This document shows positions 26,557 through 35,270 of a stretch of 64,000 nucleotides of DNA, piece after piece; position 1 is the first letter of the stretch, and each line of letters starts with the position of its first letter. Source of the DNA: Methanomicrobiales archaeon. GTDB lineage: Archaea; Halobacteriota; Methanomicrobia; Methanomicrobiales; JACTUA01. Location: positions 154,423 to 218,422 of the forward strand of contig JACTUA010000003.1 of assembly GCA_015660865.1 (NCBI GenBank), given 5' to 3'. The notes under the pieces were generated by a model. That model was given only the letters and a program-made list of their open reading frames with translations. It ran no database searches and was not told the origin of the DNA. The position numbers were made by a program, and so were the translations under genes.

Positions 26557-27626
26557 AGGGCAGGGTTCTCATCGCCGGGTTCGCCACCAGGCACGTGGCC
26601 CGGTCGGCATCGAAGGCAGGGTACGCGGTCTACGCGGTAGACCACTTCTGCGACCAGGATCTCTCCTGGTACACGAAAGATCGGCTGAAGTTCGAGGAAC
26701 TGGATGAACTTCCCGACCGGATCGCCGAGATGGCCGGCCGTCACAGGATCGACTTTTTCATCCCAACATCCGGGGCCGAGACCATCGACGCTCCTGTCCC
26801 CGTGGCTGGAACCGATGCCCGAACGGCAGCCCGGCTCCTCGACAAGCTCGAGGTCCAGCGGTTCTTCGAGAGGGAGGGCATCCCCGTCCCGCCTCTTGCC
26901 GCACCCGGGGACTTCCCCTCTATCGTCAAGCCCAGGAGCGGCGCGGGGGGATGGCGGAATGCCATCATCCGTTCCCCTGATGACCTGGAGCTGTGGCGGC
27001 AGGAGAGCCCGGGGATCGAAGCCATCTTCCAGAAGCAGGTCCCGGGGATCCCCGCGAGCGTCTCCTGTATCGCCGACGGGAAGCACGCAGTGGCCATTGC
27101 CGCGAACGAGCAGGTCCTCCGGGGGGGGGATGCATCCCCCTTCGGTTTCATCGGCTCCGTCACCCCTCTCGATCATCCGCTCACGGAGAGGATGAAGGCA
27201 CTCGCGGTGAAGGCAGCCGCGGCGAGCGGCTGCGTGGGTTCCGTTGGCATCGATTTTGTCCTGGGGGAGGATGCCCTGGCAATCGAGGTGAACCCCCGTT
27301 TTCAGGCCACGGTGGACACCGTCGAGGCCTCGACCGGATTGAGCCTCTTCCTGCTCCACATGGATGCGTGCCAGGGGAAGCTCCCCCCCGGGGTTCCTGG
27401 GCCTGCGTGCTATTCGGCGAGGCAGATACTCTTTGCAGACCGGGACCTGGTGGTGAAGGAGGACCTCTCCAGGTTCGCGCCCGATGTCGCCGATATCCCC
27501 TGGCCCGGCACCTCGTTCGAGGAGGGTCAGGCAGTGGTGAGCGTCCTTGGTACCGGAAGGGACCGGTCCTGCGCGCTGGAATCTCTTGACAACACCCTTA
27601 ACAAGCTGAAGCGATATATGGGGTGA
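26553..27626 (+). CDS. ATP-grasp family ligase
   Basis: The 357-residue protein shows an ATP-grasp layout: an N-terminal pre-ATP-grasp region ([20 protein letters not shown]), the nucleotide-binding segment ([18 protein letters not shown]), and metal-ligand residues near the end ([20 protein letters not shown]). Such enzymes form amide or thioester bonds through acyl phosphates. It uses a GTG start overlapping trm56. Substrate is unknown; methanogens have ATP-grasp ligases in cofactor synthesis (for example methanofuran), but I cannot place this one. Cotranscription with tfe is likely. Confidence 0.8.
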   Translation: MKGRVLIAGFATRHVARSASKAGYAVYAVDHFCDQDLSWYTKDRLKFEELDELPDRIAEMAGRHRIDFFIPTSGAETIDAPVPVAGTDARTAARLLDKLEVQRFFEREGIPVPPLAAPGDFPSIVKPRSGAGGWRNAIIRSPDDLELWRQESPGIEAIFQKQVPGIPASVSCIADGKHAVAIAANEQVLRGGDASPFGFIGSVTPLDHPLTERMKALAVKAAAASGCVGSVGIDFVLGEDALAIEVNPRFQATVDTVEASTGLSLFLLHMDACQGKLPPGVPGPACYSARQILFADRDLVVKEDLSRFAPDVADIPWPGTSFEEGQAVVSVLGTGRDRSCALESLDNTLNKLKRYMG

Positions 27627-28144
27627 TGATGTCCATCGCGGAGATCCTGAAGGACGAGGCAATCCGTACGTACCTGCACCGCCTCATCAGAGACGAGGGG
27701 CTCGATCTCCTGGAGAAGTTCCCTGAAGAGGGGGAGTACAGTGACGAGGAGCTTGCCGAGAAGACAGGGATCAACCTCAACTCTGTCCGGCACACCCTCT
27801 ATACCCTCTACGAGAAGAGGCTTGCAGAGTACCGGAGGCTCAAGAACACCGAGACAGGCTGGCTCACCTACCTCTGGACCCTGCGCCTCGACCGGGTCCC
27901 GGGTGCCGTGATGGAGGACATGAAGATGATGCTCGAGAAGCTCGAGGCCCGGGAGAACTTCGAGGAGGAGAACGACTTCTACCTCTGCAAGACCTGTGGG
28001 ACCTTCACCTTCAACGAGGTCATGGAACTCGACTTCGCCTGCCCCCGATGCACCCAGCCGGTCGAGCACTTTGACAACGAGGCGCTCCTGTCAGCCCTGA
28101 AACGCCGGATCTCCGCCATCCGTGAATGCCTCGGGTATGAATGA
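27626..28144 (+). CDS. tfe: Transcription factor E (TFE alpha)
   Basis: TFE helps the archaeal RNA polymerase open promoters. The protein of about 172 residues has an N-terminal extended winged helix (YSDEELAEKTGINLNSVRHT near residue 47, TGWLTYLWTL near residue 80) and a C-terminal zinc ribbon (CKTCGTFTF, CPRCTQ). The ATG at 27626 overlaps the previous stop; GTG 27623 and ATG 27629 are also possible. It sits in the trm56-ATP-grasp-tfe-HD operon. Confidence 0.95.
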   Translation: MMSIAEILKDEAIRTYLHRLIRDEGLDLLEKFPEEGEYSDEELAEKTGINLNSVRHTLYTLYEKRLAEYRRLKNTETGWLTYLWTLRLDRVPGAVMEDMKMMLEKLEARENFEEENDFYLCKTCGTFTFNEVMELDFACPRCTQPVEHFDNEALLSALKRRISAIRECLGYE

Positions 28145-28619
28145 GGAGTGGGAGCCGCTCCTCGTCCGTGCCGGCTGCGGGAGATCTGTCATAACTCATG
28201 CGAGGGCGGTCTCGGCCCTCGCCCGCAAGTTTACCAACAACGCGCTCGTGAACCGGGATCTCGTGCAGGCCGGTGCCATGCTCCATGATATCGGAAGGGG
28301 AACGACCCATGGGATCGGCCATGCCCAGCGGGGCGCTGCCCTGGCAAAGTCCTTTGGCCTGGATCCAGCCCTTGTCTCCATCATTGAGAGGCACATAGGC
28401 GCAGGGATGACAGCCGACGAGTGCACTCTCGAGAGGCTCATTCCCAGGGACTGTGTACCGGTGACCGTGGAGGAGAAGATAGTGGCGAACGCTGATAACC
28501 TGGTCCACGGGACAGGGCAGGGGAGTATCGAGCGTACCCTGGGAGCGGCCATCCGGCTGAAGAAGAGGATCCGGAAGAGGATCTACCGCCTCTACCTGGA
28601 GATGGAATGCTTCAGATGA
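28137..28619 (+). CDS. HD-domain phosphohydrolase family protein
   Basis: A 160-residue HD protein: the metal-binding pattern runs through VITHARAVSALA, AGAMLHDIGRG, HAQRGAALA, IIERHIGAG and IVANADNLVHG. The archaeal group to which it belongs is usually annotated as TIGR00295-like, with uncharacterised phosphohydrolase activity. The ATG 28137 lies inside the last codons of tfe, so translation is coupled; a GTG at 28122 is possible. It converges with the ACT gene, with 8 bases overlapping. Confidence 0.85.
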   Translation: MNEEWEPLLVRAGCGRSVITHARAVSALARKFTNNALVNRDLVQAGAMLHDIGRGTTHGIGHAQRGAALAKSFGLDPALVSIIERHIGAGMTADECTLERLIPRDCVPVTVEEKIVANADNLVHGTGQGSIERTLGAAIRLKKRIRKRIYRLYLEMECFR

Positions 28620-29112
28620 TGATCTGCTTCACCTGGGGGAGGGACCGTATCTCCTCGAAGAGGCCGCGGGGGACCTTCTCATCGATGATAACAACGAGCT
28701 TCGGTTCTTCTGAGAAATAGGGATCGGTGACAAAGATCTGCCGGATCGTGAGGTTGCGCCTCGAGACGACCTTCATGACAGCGCTTATGATCCCCTTCTC
28801 CTGGGCGTTCTTCGGGATGACCGTGAAGGCCGAGAGCCCCAGCGTCTCGGCGACCCGTGAGAGATCGGGTGTGGCCCGCATGTTCCGGAAGACGGGGGAG
28901 AGGGCTTCGAGGGAGAGGATCCTCCGGGCCGTGGCATCCACCACCCGCCGGTCGGCCCCGATGGTTGCGGCGATATGGGTGGCCGGGATCTCCACGCCGT
29001 TTGCAACCACCTTCCCGTCGTCGTTCACCCCGAAGCCGTTCTCAAGGAGGAACTTCGCTACCCGGGCCTGGGCAGGCGAATCGGCGAAGTCCTTCATGAT
29101 GAGGGACCACAT
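28612..29112 (-). CDS. ACT-domain regulatory protein of amino acid metabolism
   Basis: About 166 residues: a helical DNA-binding-like N-terminal half (SPAQARVAKFLLENGFGVND, THIAATIGADRRVVDATARR) and a C-terminal ACT domain (FTVIPKNAQEKGIISAVMKV, KLVVIIDEKVPRGLFEEIRS). Such proteins bind amino acids and are thought to regulate their metabolism. The start at 29112 is chosen because a strong TATA element within a 16-bp palindrome (29129-29144) lies 23-25 nt upstream, giving a leaderless mRNA; the frame is open further upstream across this promoter, which is not meaningful. Confidence 0.8.
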   Translation of the reverse strand: MWSLIMKDFADSPAQARVAKFLLENGFGVNDDGKVVANGVEIPATHIAATIGADRRVVDATARRILSLEALSPVFRNMRATPDLSRVAETLGLSAFTVIPKNAQEKGIISAVMKVVSRRNLTIRQIFVTDPYFSEEPKLVVIIDEKVPRGLFEEIRSLPQVKQIII

Positions 29113-29128
29113 AGAGGAGAATAGGCGT

Positions 29129-29144
29129 TGTATATTAATATACA
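29129..29144. promoter_or_regulatory. Perfect 16-bp palindrome over the ACT-gene TATA box
   Basis: tgtatattaatataca reads the same on both strands and contains the TATA element. It is centred about 24 nt before the ATG of the ACT-domain gene. A symmetric site at this place is what a dimeric repressor would bind to block TBP, so autoregulation by the ACT protein is plausible. No second copy was noticed in the window. Confidence 0.6.
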
Positions 29145-29335
29145 TCCATGTTCCGAAGCATTCATAAGACGACAACCTGCAATGACATTAGATTAACTGG
29201 CTATGCGTAAATCATAATGTCCAACGCGTTCTGATGTGGTGAAGTATTTATAAGCATACAATGGAATCTCAATTGTTTAAGAAACACATCTGGACCTGAA
29301 TTGAGGAATTATCTCCAAAATCTGAAGAGAACATC

Positions 29336-30502
29336 ATGGAAAAAATTTACAGACTTTATACCATTTTAACTACGATTCTGGTTGTTTCTATCATCACATG
29401 TGGGTGTACCATAAACATTGGTACACCCGCTCCAGCACAAACACCAGCACCCACACCAACTCCAACAACAGCACTGACGCCAGCACCGACCCCGTTGATA
29501 CAATTGGATAGCATTGAACCCAAGTATGCTGGTGATACATTTTACATCACGGGGACTACCAATCTCCCTGACAACAGCCAGATAGTCATAATGATTGAAC
29601 AGAGTGGTGTAATCGCTGCAAGCGGCACCACTGTATCTACAAACGGCGGGTTCCGTTTTCCGGTAGATACATCGCCGTCGTACTGGTCGTCTGGGTATGG
29701 ATATTATGTTGTTACAGCGAGTTCTGGATCGGCACAGACAAGCACGAATATGCTAATTCGTGCAGCTCCCACATCCGTATCAACTCCAGAAACCTCAGCG
29801 CAGCCAACAGTGATCGTTCAATCAACGGGGGGCGCTGGGTTCCCGAGTGTTGAGACTATAACTGAAATGGTTCAGGATTATCATAACTCGCATACTTACT
29901 TGGGCACCCAAACAGGACAATCCAGCAATATTTACGTCTGCGTTGATATGGCGAAAGATTTTTGGGATATGATGACGGCGCGGGGATTTACTGCTTTTAT
30001 CAAGCTTGGAAATGTGAACGAGGATGTAACATCGATTGCCCAAGCGAATCACGCGTGGGATATGGTTGAAATCTCCCCGAATGGGTGGCTTGCCGCAGAC
30101 CCAACTGGTGGGTTCGTGATGGAAAAGGAAAATAACCCACTATACTATACCGGGTGGGATTTCAATACCCCTGCCGATCTTGATAAATATAGTTGTGGGG
30201 GAACGGGATCGTACTGCTTCTCGGGAACGTGCATCAATGGTCAATGTCTCGTGTGCAACCCCGGGTCTATAATGGGTACTGATTATCAGTGTCATCCAAC
30301 GTGTATAGATTCAACCCACTATTGCCTGTCAGGGTCTGTATGCGGTACTGATAACCAGTGCCACAAGACGTGTATAGATTCAACCCACTATTGCCTGTCA
30401 GGGTATGTATGTGGTGCTGATAACCAGTGTCACCAGACGTGTGGAGATGCAACCCATTACTGCCTTACGGGTTACTGTAACCAATACGGGAAGTGCGTGT
30501 GA
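29336..30502 (+). CDS. Lipoprotein with transglutaminase-like domain and Cys-rich repeats
   Basis: The 388-residue product has a hydrophobic signal (about 9-21) followed by TCGC, so Cys24 may be lipidated. A Pro/Thr linker (25-55), a beta-sandwich-like region (about 56-145) and a papain-like transglutaminase-type domain follow, with Cys202 (YVCVDMAKDFW), His239 (NHAWDMVEI) and Asp255 (WLAADPT) in the right order and spacing. The last 110 residues carry 23-residue cysteine repeats (CIDSTHYCLSGSVCGTDNQC), likely disulfide-bonded. TATA tatttataag lies upstream near 29246. The protein probably acts outside the cell, cleaving or crosslinking peptides. A broken copy of its tail lies at 35471-35783. 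Confidence 0.75.
   Translation: MEKIYRLYTILTTILVVSIITCGCTINIGTPAPAQTPAPTPTPTTALTPAPTPLIQLDSIEPKYAGDTFYITGTTNLPDNSQIVIMIEQSGVIAASGTTVSTNGGFRFPVDTSPSYWSSGYGYYVVTASSGSAQTSTNMLIRAAPTSVSTPETSAQPTVIVQSTGGAGFPSVETITEMVQDYHNSHTYLGTQTGQSSNIYVCVDMAKDFWDMMTARGFTAFIKLGNVNEDVTSIAQANHAWDMVEISPNGWLAADPTGGFVMEKENNPLYYTGWDFNTPADLDKYSCGGTGSYCFSGTCINGQCLVCNPGSIMGTDYQCHPTCIDSTHYCLSGSVCGTDNQCHKTCIDSTHYCLSGYVCGADNQCHQTCGDATHYCLTGYCNQYGKCV
30301..30471 (+). repeat. 69-bp tandem repeats encoding Cys-rich modules
   Basis: The 34-base core gtgtatagattcaacccact... at 30301-30334 recurs at 30370-30403 exactly and in diverged form at 30439-30471, a period of 69 bases or 23 codons. Near identity of the first two units points to recent duplication. 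The same unit occurs in the decayed locus near 35680. Confidence 0.85.
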
Positions 30503-30514
30503 GGTAGGTCTTGT

Positions 30515-30536
30515 ATCGCCTACGCAAGCAGGCGAT
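30515..30536 (+). terminator. Hairpin after the lipoprotein gene
   Basis: atcgcct (30515-30521) pairs with aggcgat (30530-30536) around an 8-base loop, 12 bases after the stop codon. No T-run follows, so it may act as an mRNA 3' end stabiliser rather than a classic terminator. Confidence 0.4.
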
Positions 30537-30582
30537 GCTGAAGGAGAAGGTTCTTGTAATCCACGGGTAAAGTTATTTACGC

Positions 30583-30667
30583 GCGAGGGTTGCCAAGCCA
30601 GGTCAAAGGCGCTGGCTTGAGGGGCCAGTCTCGAAGGGGTTCGTGAGTTCAAATCTCACCCCTCGCA
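30583..30667 (+). tRNA. tRNA-Leu (anticodon GAG)
   Basis: Acceptor stem GCGAGGG pairs with CCCTCGC, anticodon stem CTGGC/GCCAG encloses TTGAGGG, giving GAG for leucine, and a long variable arm (about 14 bases) precedes the T arm GTGAG-TTCAAAT-CTCAC. The length of 85 bases fits a class II tRNA. CCA is not encoded. Confidence 0.93.
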
Positions 30668-30697
30668 TCGGCATCTCCATTCTCCTCCCGGCGGATC

Positions 30698-31408
30698 TCA
30701 TCTCTCCATAGCCCGTTTCTTCCAGTCTTCCGGCATCTTCTCGATGGCGTACCTGAGCTCCGTCCTCGGCATTGTATCCCTCCGGGCCATCACGTACTCG
30801 AATATCTCCTTCGTGTGGGCCTTGCCCGCCTCTTTGAGCAGCCACCCGCACCCCTTTTGAACCAGGTCTTCCTTATCGCCGAGCAGAAGATCGGAGATCT
30901 CCAGGATTTCCGGGAGGAACATGCCCTTCCTCGCCGGGAGGATCAGGGTCACTGCCGAAGCCCGTCGGAACCACTGGTTCTCGGATCCTGTCCAGATCTT
31001 GAGGTTCCTGATAAAGCCGGGGAACCGTTCGACAAAGGCACCGAGGGCATGGTTGCAGAACGTATCGCACTTCGCCCAGTTATTGATGTACTTCCCGATC
31101 CAGCTCTCGAAGAGGGCAAAATCGCCCGGTTCGTATTCTTCCCGAAGACGGTACGTCCAGTCAGATGCGATAAAGGCTTCCTCACAGTAATCTGACGCGA
31201 ACAGATTCTCACAGAGCGAGAATATCTCTTGCTTTCCCATGCCCTTGAGCCGGGTAAAAGATCTCCGGGAGATACTTCTCACATCCCGGGTTTTCACGCC
31301 GTAACAGAGCACATCCTCCTTGAAAAAACGGTGGTAGTTCTTAAGGTTCTTCTCGTCCACATGTTGTTTCAGATCTTCCCGCACGGAAGGAATGATCCCG
31401 TGGTGCAT
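30698..31408 (-). CDS. DNA alkylation repair protein (AlkD-like)
   Basis: The protein matches the AlkD family of HEAT-repeat DNA glycosylases, which remove bulky or positively charged N-alkylated bases: helical repeats including FKEDVLCYGVKTRDVRSISR, EAFIASDWTYRLREEYEPGD, YINNWAKCDTFCNHALGAFV, NQWFRRASAVTLILPARKG and EDLVQKGCGWLLKEAGK, which hold the usual Trp/Asp active-site positions. The frame is open to 31567, but the family-like sequence begins near MHHGIIPSVREDLKQHVD, so ATG 31408 is preferred (236 residues). A gene for DNA repair here is unrelated to its secreted neighbours. The 150-base gap upstream holds the promoter of the propeller gene. Confidence 0.82.
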   Translation of the reverse strand: MHHGIIPSVREDLKQHVDEKNLKNYHRFFKEDVLCYGVKTRDVRSISRRSFTRLKGMGKQEIFSLCENLFASDYCEEAFIASDWTYRLREEYEPGDFALFESWIGKYINNWAKCDTFCNHALGAFVERFPGFIRNLKIWTGSENQWFRRASAVTLILPARKGMFLPEILEISDLLLGDKEDLVQKGCGWLLKEAGKAHTKEIFEYVMARRDTMPRTELRYAIEKMPEDWKKRAMER

Positions 31409-31717
31409 CTCTGGCACTTTCTCCCTGTAAGGGTTGTTCGTCTTCAGATTTGAAGACTGGCGATTCTTCTCCTCATCACAAAGACTGCTCTTGATCCCCG
31501 CCCGGTTCCGCCCGGAAGGTGGGATAATTCTGCCCTGATCTCTCTTCCGCCCTCCCCATTCATGCACACCCCCGCCCTGGCGTTCCTCATTCCAGAGGAG
31601 GAGGATCTTCCCTGAAATTACCCTGTAATATCCATTATAATAACCTAAAAACTACCGATCTCAAGAAATTCTTATAAACGAAAACCAATTGATTTATATA
31701 GCATTATAAAAGAACTG

Positions 31718-32800
31718 ATGCATATGTCGCCACGGTTTCTACTCATATTCCTGGCCCTGACCCTCTTCCTCTCCTTTATCGGGTGCGTCCAGGCAGCAGA
31801 GGTCCAGATCACATCAGATCCTGCAGATCAGACCTCACCGGCCATCTGGGAGAACCGGATTGTGTGGACCGATGCCCGGAACGGGAACCTGGATATCTAT
31901 CTCTATGATGTAAACACAGGGAACGAGACCCGGATCACGAAGGGTCCGAAGGACAGGAAATCCCCGGCAATCTGGGAGAATACCATTGCAGGTGTGGACC
32001 TGACCTATGGAAGCCCTGACATCTATATCTATAACCTCCTCACCGGTTCTGCGCGCCAGATCGTCACGGGGGCCACCAACCAGAAGTTCCCGCGGGTATC
32101 GGGGGACCTCATCGTCTGGGAGACGTCACGGAACGGGGATAATAACATCGTGGTGTACAGCACGACTGATAATCGCGAGGTGAAACTCCCACCGGGAACG
32201 GGGTCCCGGCGCTCCCCGGCAATCTGGGGAGATCGGATGGTCTGGACGGATGCGAGTGGCGGGACCAGCACCATCCAATTCTATAACCTCACGACAAAGG
32301 CCGAATCCCGCATGACCAATGACACCTCGAGCCAGTTCAATCCCTGGATATACGAAGATCTCGTGGTCTGGCAGGACAACAGGAATGGGAACGACGATAT
32401 TTACCTCTATAATATTACTTCGGGGGAGGAGCGGAGGATCACCACGGACCCTGCCAACCAGCGCAACCCGCACATCTGGGGTGACAGGATTGTCTGGGAG
32501 GATTACCGGAACGGGAATCCCGAGATCTATATGTATACCATATCCACCGGGAAGGAAGAAGCGCTTACCCAGGATCCCTCGGTCCATCGCTCACCCGCAA
32601 TCTGGGGTGACCGGGTTGTCTGGGAAGACCACAGAAACGGGAATGCAGATATCTACATGTACGAGGCAGAAGCTCAGGCAGGCACACCATCAGCCCCGGG
32701 TGCGGCGGGAAACCAGGCCCAGGCCACGCCCATGCCCTTGCCCGAGATCCTGCCCCTCATCGCAGCCGCCCTCCTCATCATATTCACCGGCCGGCGCTGA
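31718..32800 (+). CDS. Secreted TolB-like beta-propeller protein with C-terminal anchor
   Basis: The 360-residue protein has a signal peptide (residues about 5-25, ending VQAAE), then about seven repeats of 42 residues with the pattern SPAIWGDRVVWEDHRNGNADIYMY, which make a WD40/TolB-type beta-propeller, a short Ala/Pro linker and a terminal hydrophobic stretch (LPEILPLIAAALLIIF) ending in Gly-Arg-Arg. It is presumably exposed at the cell surface, where it may bind proteins. Two TATA-like elements (31693-31699 and 31703-31709) lie within 25 nt of the ATG, so the transcript is near leaderless. Confidence 0.8.
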   Translation: MHMSPRFLLIFLALTLFLSFIGCVQAAEVQITSDPADQTSPAIWENRIVWTDARNGNLDIYLYDVNTGNETRITKGPKDRKSPAIWENTIAGVDLTYGSPDIYIYNLLTGSARQIVTGATNQKFPRVSGDLIVWETSRNGDNNIVVYSTTDNREVKLPPGTGSRRSPAIWGDRMVWTDASGGTSTIQFYNLTTKAESRMTNDTSSQFNPWIYEDLVVWQDNRNGNDDIYLYNITSGEERRITTDPANQRNPHIWGDRIVWEDYRNGNPEIYMYTISTGKEEALTQDPSVHRSPAIWGDRVVWEDHRNGNADIYMYEAEAQAGTPSAPGAAGNQAQATPMPLPEILPLIAAALLIIFTGRR

Positions 32801-32889
32801 TCGCCGCTGACCCGTACCCTCTTTTTTCAGAAGGAGAGGGTGGAGAGATCTCTAGGGAAGAGAACGTATTTTTCCCGATCAGGACAGTA

Positions 32890-33906
32890 TCAACGATCGG
32901 GTGGGGGGGCTTCTTCTCCTGTCTCTGCCACAAGAGCATCGCGGAGCCTTCGTACTTCAGGAACATCCTGTATGGCAAGGGCGCCGTCGAACGCGCGAAC
33001 GGCCTCCCCCACCCTTCCCATGGATGCAAGGAGGAGGGCCTTGGAGAACCAGATATACATGTTCATCGGGTTCAGCTCCAGGGCCTTCTCGTAGCAGTCC
33101 AGCGCCTCATCATTTCTCTCCAGCCTCTGCAAGGTCGTCCCCTTCTGGTACCATGCCCTGGGGTTCTTCGGATCCATCTTGAGGACCCGGTCATAGGAGA
33201 GGAAAGCCCGCTCGAAATGGCCGTGAACCTCCTCGATCATCCCCAGCTCGAGGTTGGACTCCACATGCCGGGGGTTGATCGAGAGAGCCATCTCGTAGCA
33301 TTTCTGGGCACGCTCGAGGTTCTTCGTCCTGGAGAAGATCAGACCCTTCTGGTACCAGAGATCCGGGCTCCGGGGATAGATATCGAGCCCCTTGTCAAAA
33401 CAGCTGAGTGCTTCCTCGTTTCGCCCGAGGTAGGAGAGGATGATCCCCTTGCTGTACCATGCCATGACATATTTCGGGTCCTTCTCAATGATCCGATCCC
33501 ATGACTGCAGGGCCTCCTCGTACCTCCCCAGCTTCCCGAGGTTCACGCCTTTCTCGTGCCAGGCACGGATTGCATAGCTCGGGTCGAGCACGAGGATGGT
33601 GTCAAAACACCGCAGGGCCTCCTCGATCCTCCCCAGCATGCCGAGGACAATCCCTTTCTGGAACCAGATCAGGGCCTCCTTCGGCTGGAGCTCCATTGCC
33701 CTGTCGAAGGCCGCGAGGGCATCATCGAAGAGGCCCATGGTCTTCTTCACGAGGCCCTTCTTGAACCAGATCTCCCAGTCGGTGGGGCTGAGAGAGAGGG
33801 CCTGTTCAAACTCCGCCACCGCCTCCTCGTACCTGCCCTGCTCGGCAAGGGTCTCGCCTTCCCGTACGAACCTCTCTGCATCCGTCTTCATAGGGGATGG
33901 CGACAT
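32890..33906 (-). CDS. TPR repeat protein
   Basis: About 338 residues built from eight or nine tetratricopeptide repeats of 34 residues (for instance GRYEEALQSWDRIIEKDPKY and GRNEEALSCFDKGLDIYPRS). No other domain is visible. The start at 33906 is supported by AGGTG 6 nt upstream; the frame is open to 34047, through what seems to be the promoter region. It is the longest of four TPR proteins in the window and, like the others, has no linked partner. A role as protein scaffold is inferred. Confidence 0.78.
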   Translation of the reverse strand: MSPSPMKTDAERFVREGETLAEQGRYEEAVAEFEQALSLSPTDWEIWFKKGLVKKTMGLFDDALAAFDRAMELQPKEALIWFQKGIVLGMLGRIEEALRCFDTILVLDPSYAIRAWHEKGVNLGKLGRYEEALQSWDRIIEKDPKYVMAWYSKGIILSYLGRNEEALSCFDKGLDIYPRSPDLWYQKGLIFSRTKNLERAQKCYEMALSINPRHVESNLELGMIEEVHGHFERAFLSYDRVLKMDPKNPRAWYQKGTTLQRLERNDEALDCYEKALELNPMNMYIWFSKALLLASMGRVGEAVRAFDGALAIQDVPEVRRLRDALVAETGEEAPPPDR

Positions 33907-33987
33907 GGCACACCTGAGGCTGCTCGTTCCGCCCGCGTAAATCTCTGAACAGAGGCTCCGAACAGCCGCGCCTTGTACCTCCATGAT

Positions 33988-34019
33988 ACCCGGGTTATTA
34001 TTAAGGCTATCTCCCGGGT
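33988..34019 (-). promoter_or_regulatory. TATA element flanked by CCCGGGT boxes
   Basis: On the plus strand ACCCGGGT (33988-33995, itself a palindrome) and CCCGGGT (34013-34019) flank ttattattaa, which on the minus strand reads as a TATA-like element for the TPR gene at 32890. The two boxes are 24 bases apart, about two helical turns, as for a dimeric regulator. The rest of the 33907-34328 gap holds no gene. Confidence 0.35.
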
Positions 34020-34328
34020 GATGCAGGAAATCAGGTGGATCTTTCACAATGAAGGATCCTGATGCCAGGAATACCGAATAGGGCGTGAACGTACCCTTGA
34101 AACAGAAAAGGGGGCAGGATTCTTGGGCTCATTCCTGATCCATACTCATCAGAACCGTTCTCGTTTCACTTCCCATAAAATCCCGACGAAGATCTCAGCA
34201 AGACCTCTCTTTGGCCTGGAGATCTCTCCCACCTCCGGTTTTCACCCTTGGAATGGTATACCCTCCTCGGATGCGATGATACCCGATTTGATACATTTTT
34301 AAAGGACGGATCCAATACTCCTCATACC

Positions 34329-34685
34329 ATGGGCGATCCCCTCGTCATCGAGATCATCGGTTTCTCCGGGTCAGAGTGCGGGCCTTTCCCCTGCGAACCC
34401 GACCGGACCTGCGGCCTCGAGGAATGCTTCCCCTCGGGTTCATTCATGAAGGCCGTGGATGCACTCAGGCGTGTTCTTGCAGGGAGATATGGCAACCGGG
34501 TAGAGGTCACCCTGACCCTGCTCGATGACGGCGTGCCAGATCGGGTGAAGGAGATCATCGAGAGGTCTCACCCGCCCATCCCCATCGTGCTTGTCGCCGG
34601 GAGGGTCACCCCTATCGGGAGGATCTCCTGGACCCGGATCATGAAAGAGGTTGAAGCCGCCCTTGCCGTTAGGGAACGCGGGTGA
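34329..34685 (+). CDS. Cysteine-rich thioredoxin-like protein
   Basis: The 118-residue protein begins MGDPLVIEIIGFSGSECGPF and has cysteines clustered near residues 16-32 (ECGPFPCEPDRTCGLEECF), then an alpha-beta pattern ending IPIVLVAGRVTPIGRISWTR, as in a thioredoxin-fold. The in-frame extension upstream to 34248 is unlikely, since tttttaaagg at 34295-34304 makes a TATA box about 28 nt before ATG 34329 and suggests a leaderless mRNA. Redox or metal binding is inferred from the cysteines only. The 3' end overlaps that of the carbonic anhydrase gene by 17 bases, tail to tail. Confidence 0.6.
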   Translation: MGDPLVIEIIGFSGSECGPFPCEPDRTCGLEECFPSGSFMKAVDALRRVLAGRYGNRVEVTLTLLDDGVPDRVKEIIERSHPPIPIVLVAGRVTPIGRISWTRIMKEVEAALAVRERG

Positions 34686-35250
34686 CCCGGCCTGAATCGA
34701 GATCGAAGTAGAGCCCGTGAACCCGGATTTTCCCCTCCGCCTCCGCCCTCCTCACGAGCGGGTACGTCCTCAGGTGGGCGATCTGGAGCCTGACGTTCTC
34801 GAGCTCGACCATCCGCCGCCGGCCCCGCTCATCCGGGGGATGAGGGAGTCTCCGGATCTCGGCGTCCACCCTCATGAGCACCTCGCCGGCGTTATTGAGC
34901 CAGAGGGGGATGTAGACATCCTCGGTCTCCTTTCCCAGCGCCTTCATGGCACCACAATCGGAATGCCCGCAGACGGCGATCTCCTCGACCTTCAGGTGGC
35001 GGAGCGCATACTCGAGCACCGTTGCGAAACTCCAGGACGAGAGGGGGACTATGTTCCCGATATTCCGGTGGACGAAGAGCTCCCCGGCTTCTGCCGACGT
35101 GATCCGTTCCGGGGTCACCCGGGAATCGGAACAGCCGATCCAGAGGACCTTCGGGTTCTGCCCCTTTGCAAGCCCGGCGTAAAATGCCTTCTTGTCAGCG
35201 AACTCTCCGGTCACAAAAGCCCGGTTGCCCTCGAGGAACTTCTCGATCAT
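34669..35250 (-). CDS. Beta-class carbonic anhydrase
   Basis: The 193-residue protein hydrates CO2 to bicarbonate. Zinc ligands Cys40 (IGCSDSRVTPE), His96 and Cys99 (VCGHSDCGAM) and the Asp42-Arg44 dyad are all present. It belongs to the archaeal/plant-type beta class by motif pattern. In a methanogen it can supply bicarbonate or help CO2 uptake. It is monocistronic, and its 5' flank holds a strong hairpin (35271-35289). Confidence 0.93.
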   Translation of the reverse strand: MIEKFLEGNRAFVTGEFADKKAFYAGLAKGQNPKVLWIGCSDSRVTPERITSAEAGELFVHRNIGNIVPLSSWSFATVLEYALRHLKVEEIAVCGHSDCGAMKALGKETEDVYIPLWLNNAGEVLMRVDAEIRRLPHPPDERGRRRMVELENVRLQIAHLRTYPLVRRAEAEGKIRVHGLYFDLDSGRVTRVP

Positions 35251-35270
35251 GTGAACAGCCCCGTAAAGGA

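Noticed and set aside
26496..27662. 388-codon minus-strand frame
   Set aside because: Shadow of the ATP-grasp gene; the plus strand carries the conserved motifs and operon overlaps.
30301..30471. CRISPR-like array
   Set aside because: The 69-bp repeats are contiguous, in frame and coding; there are no unique spacers or cas genes.
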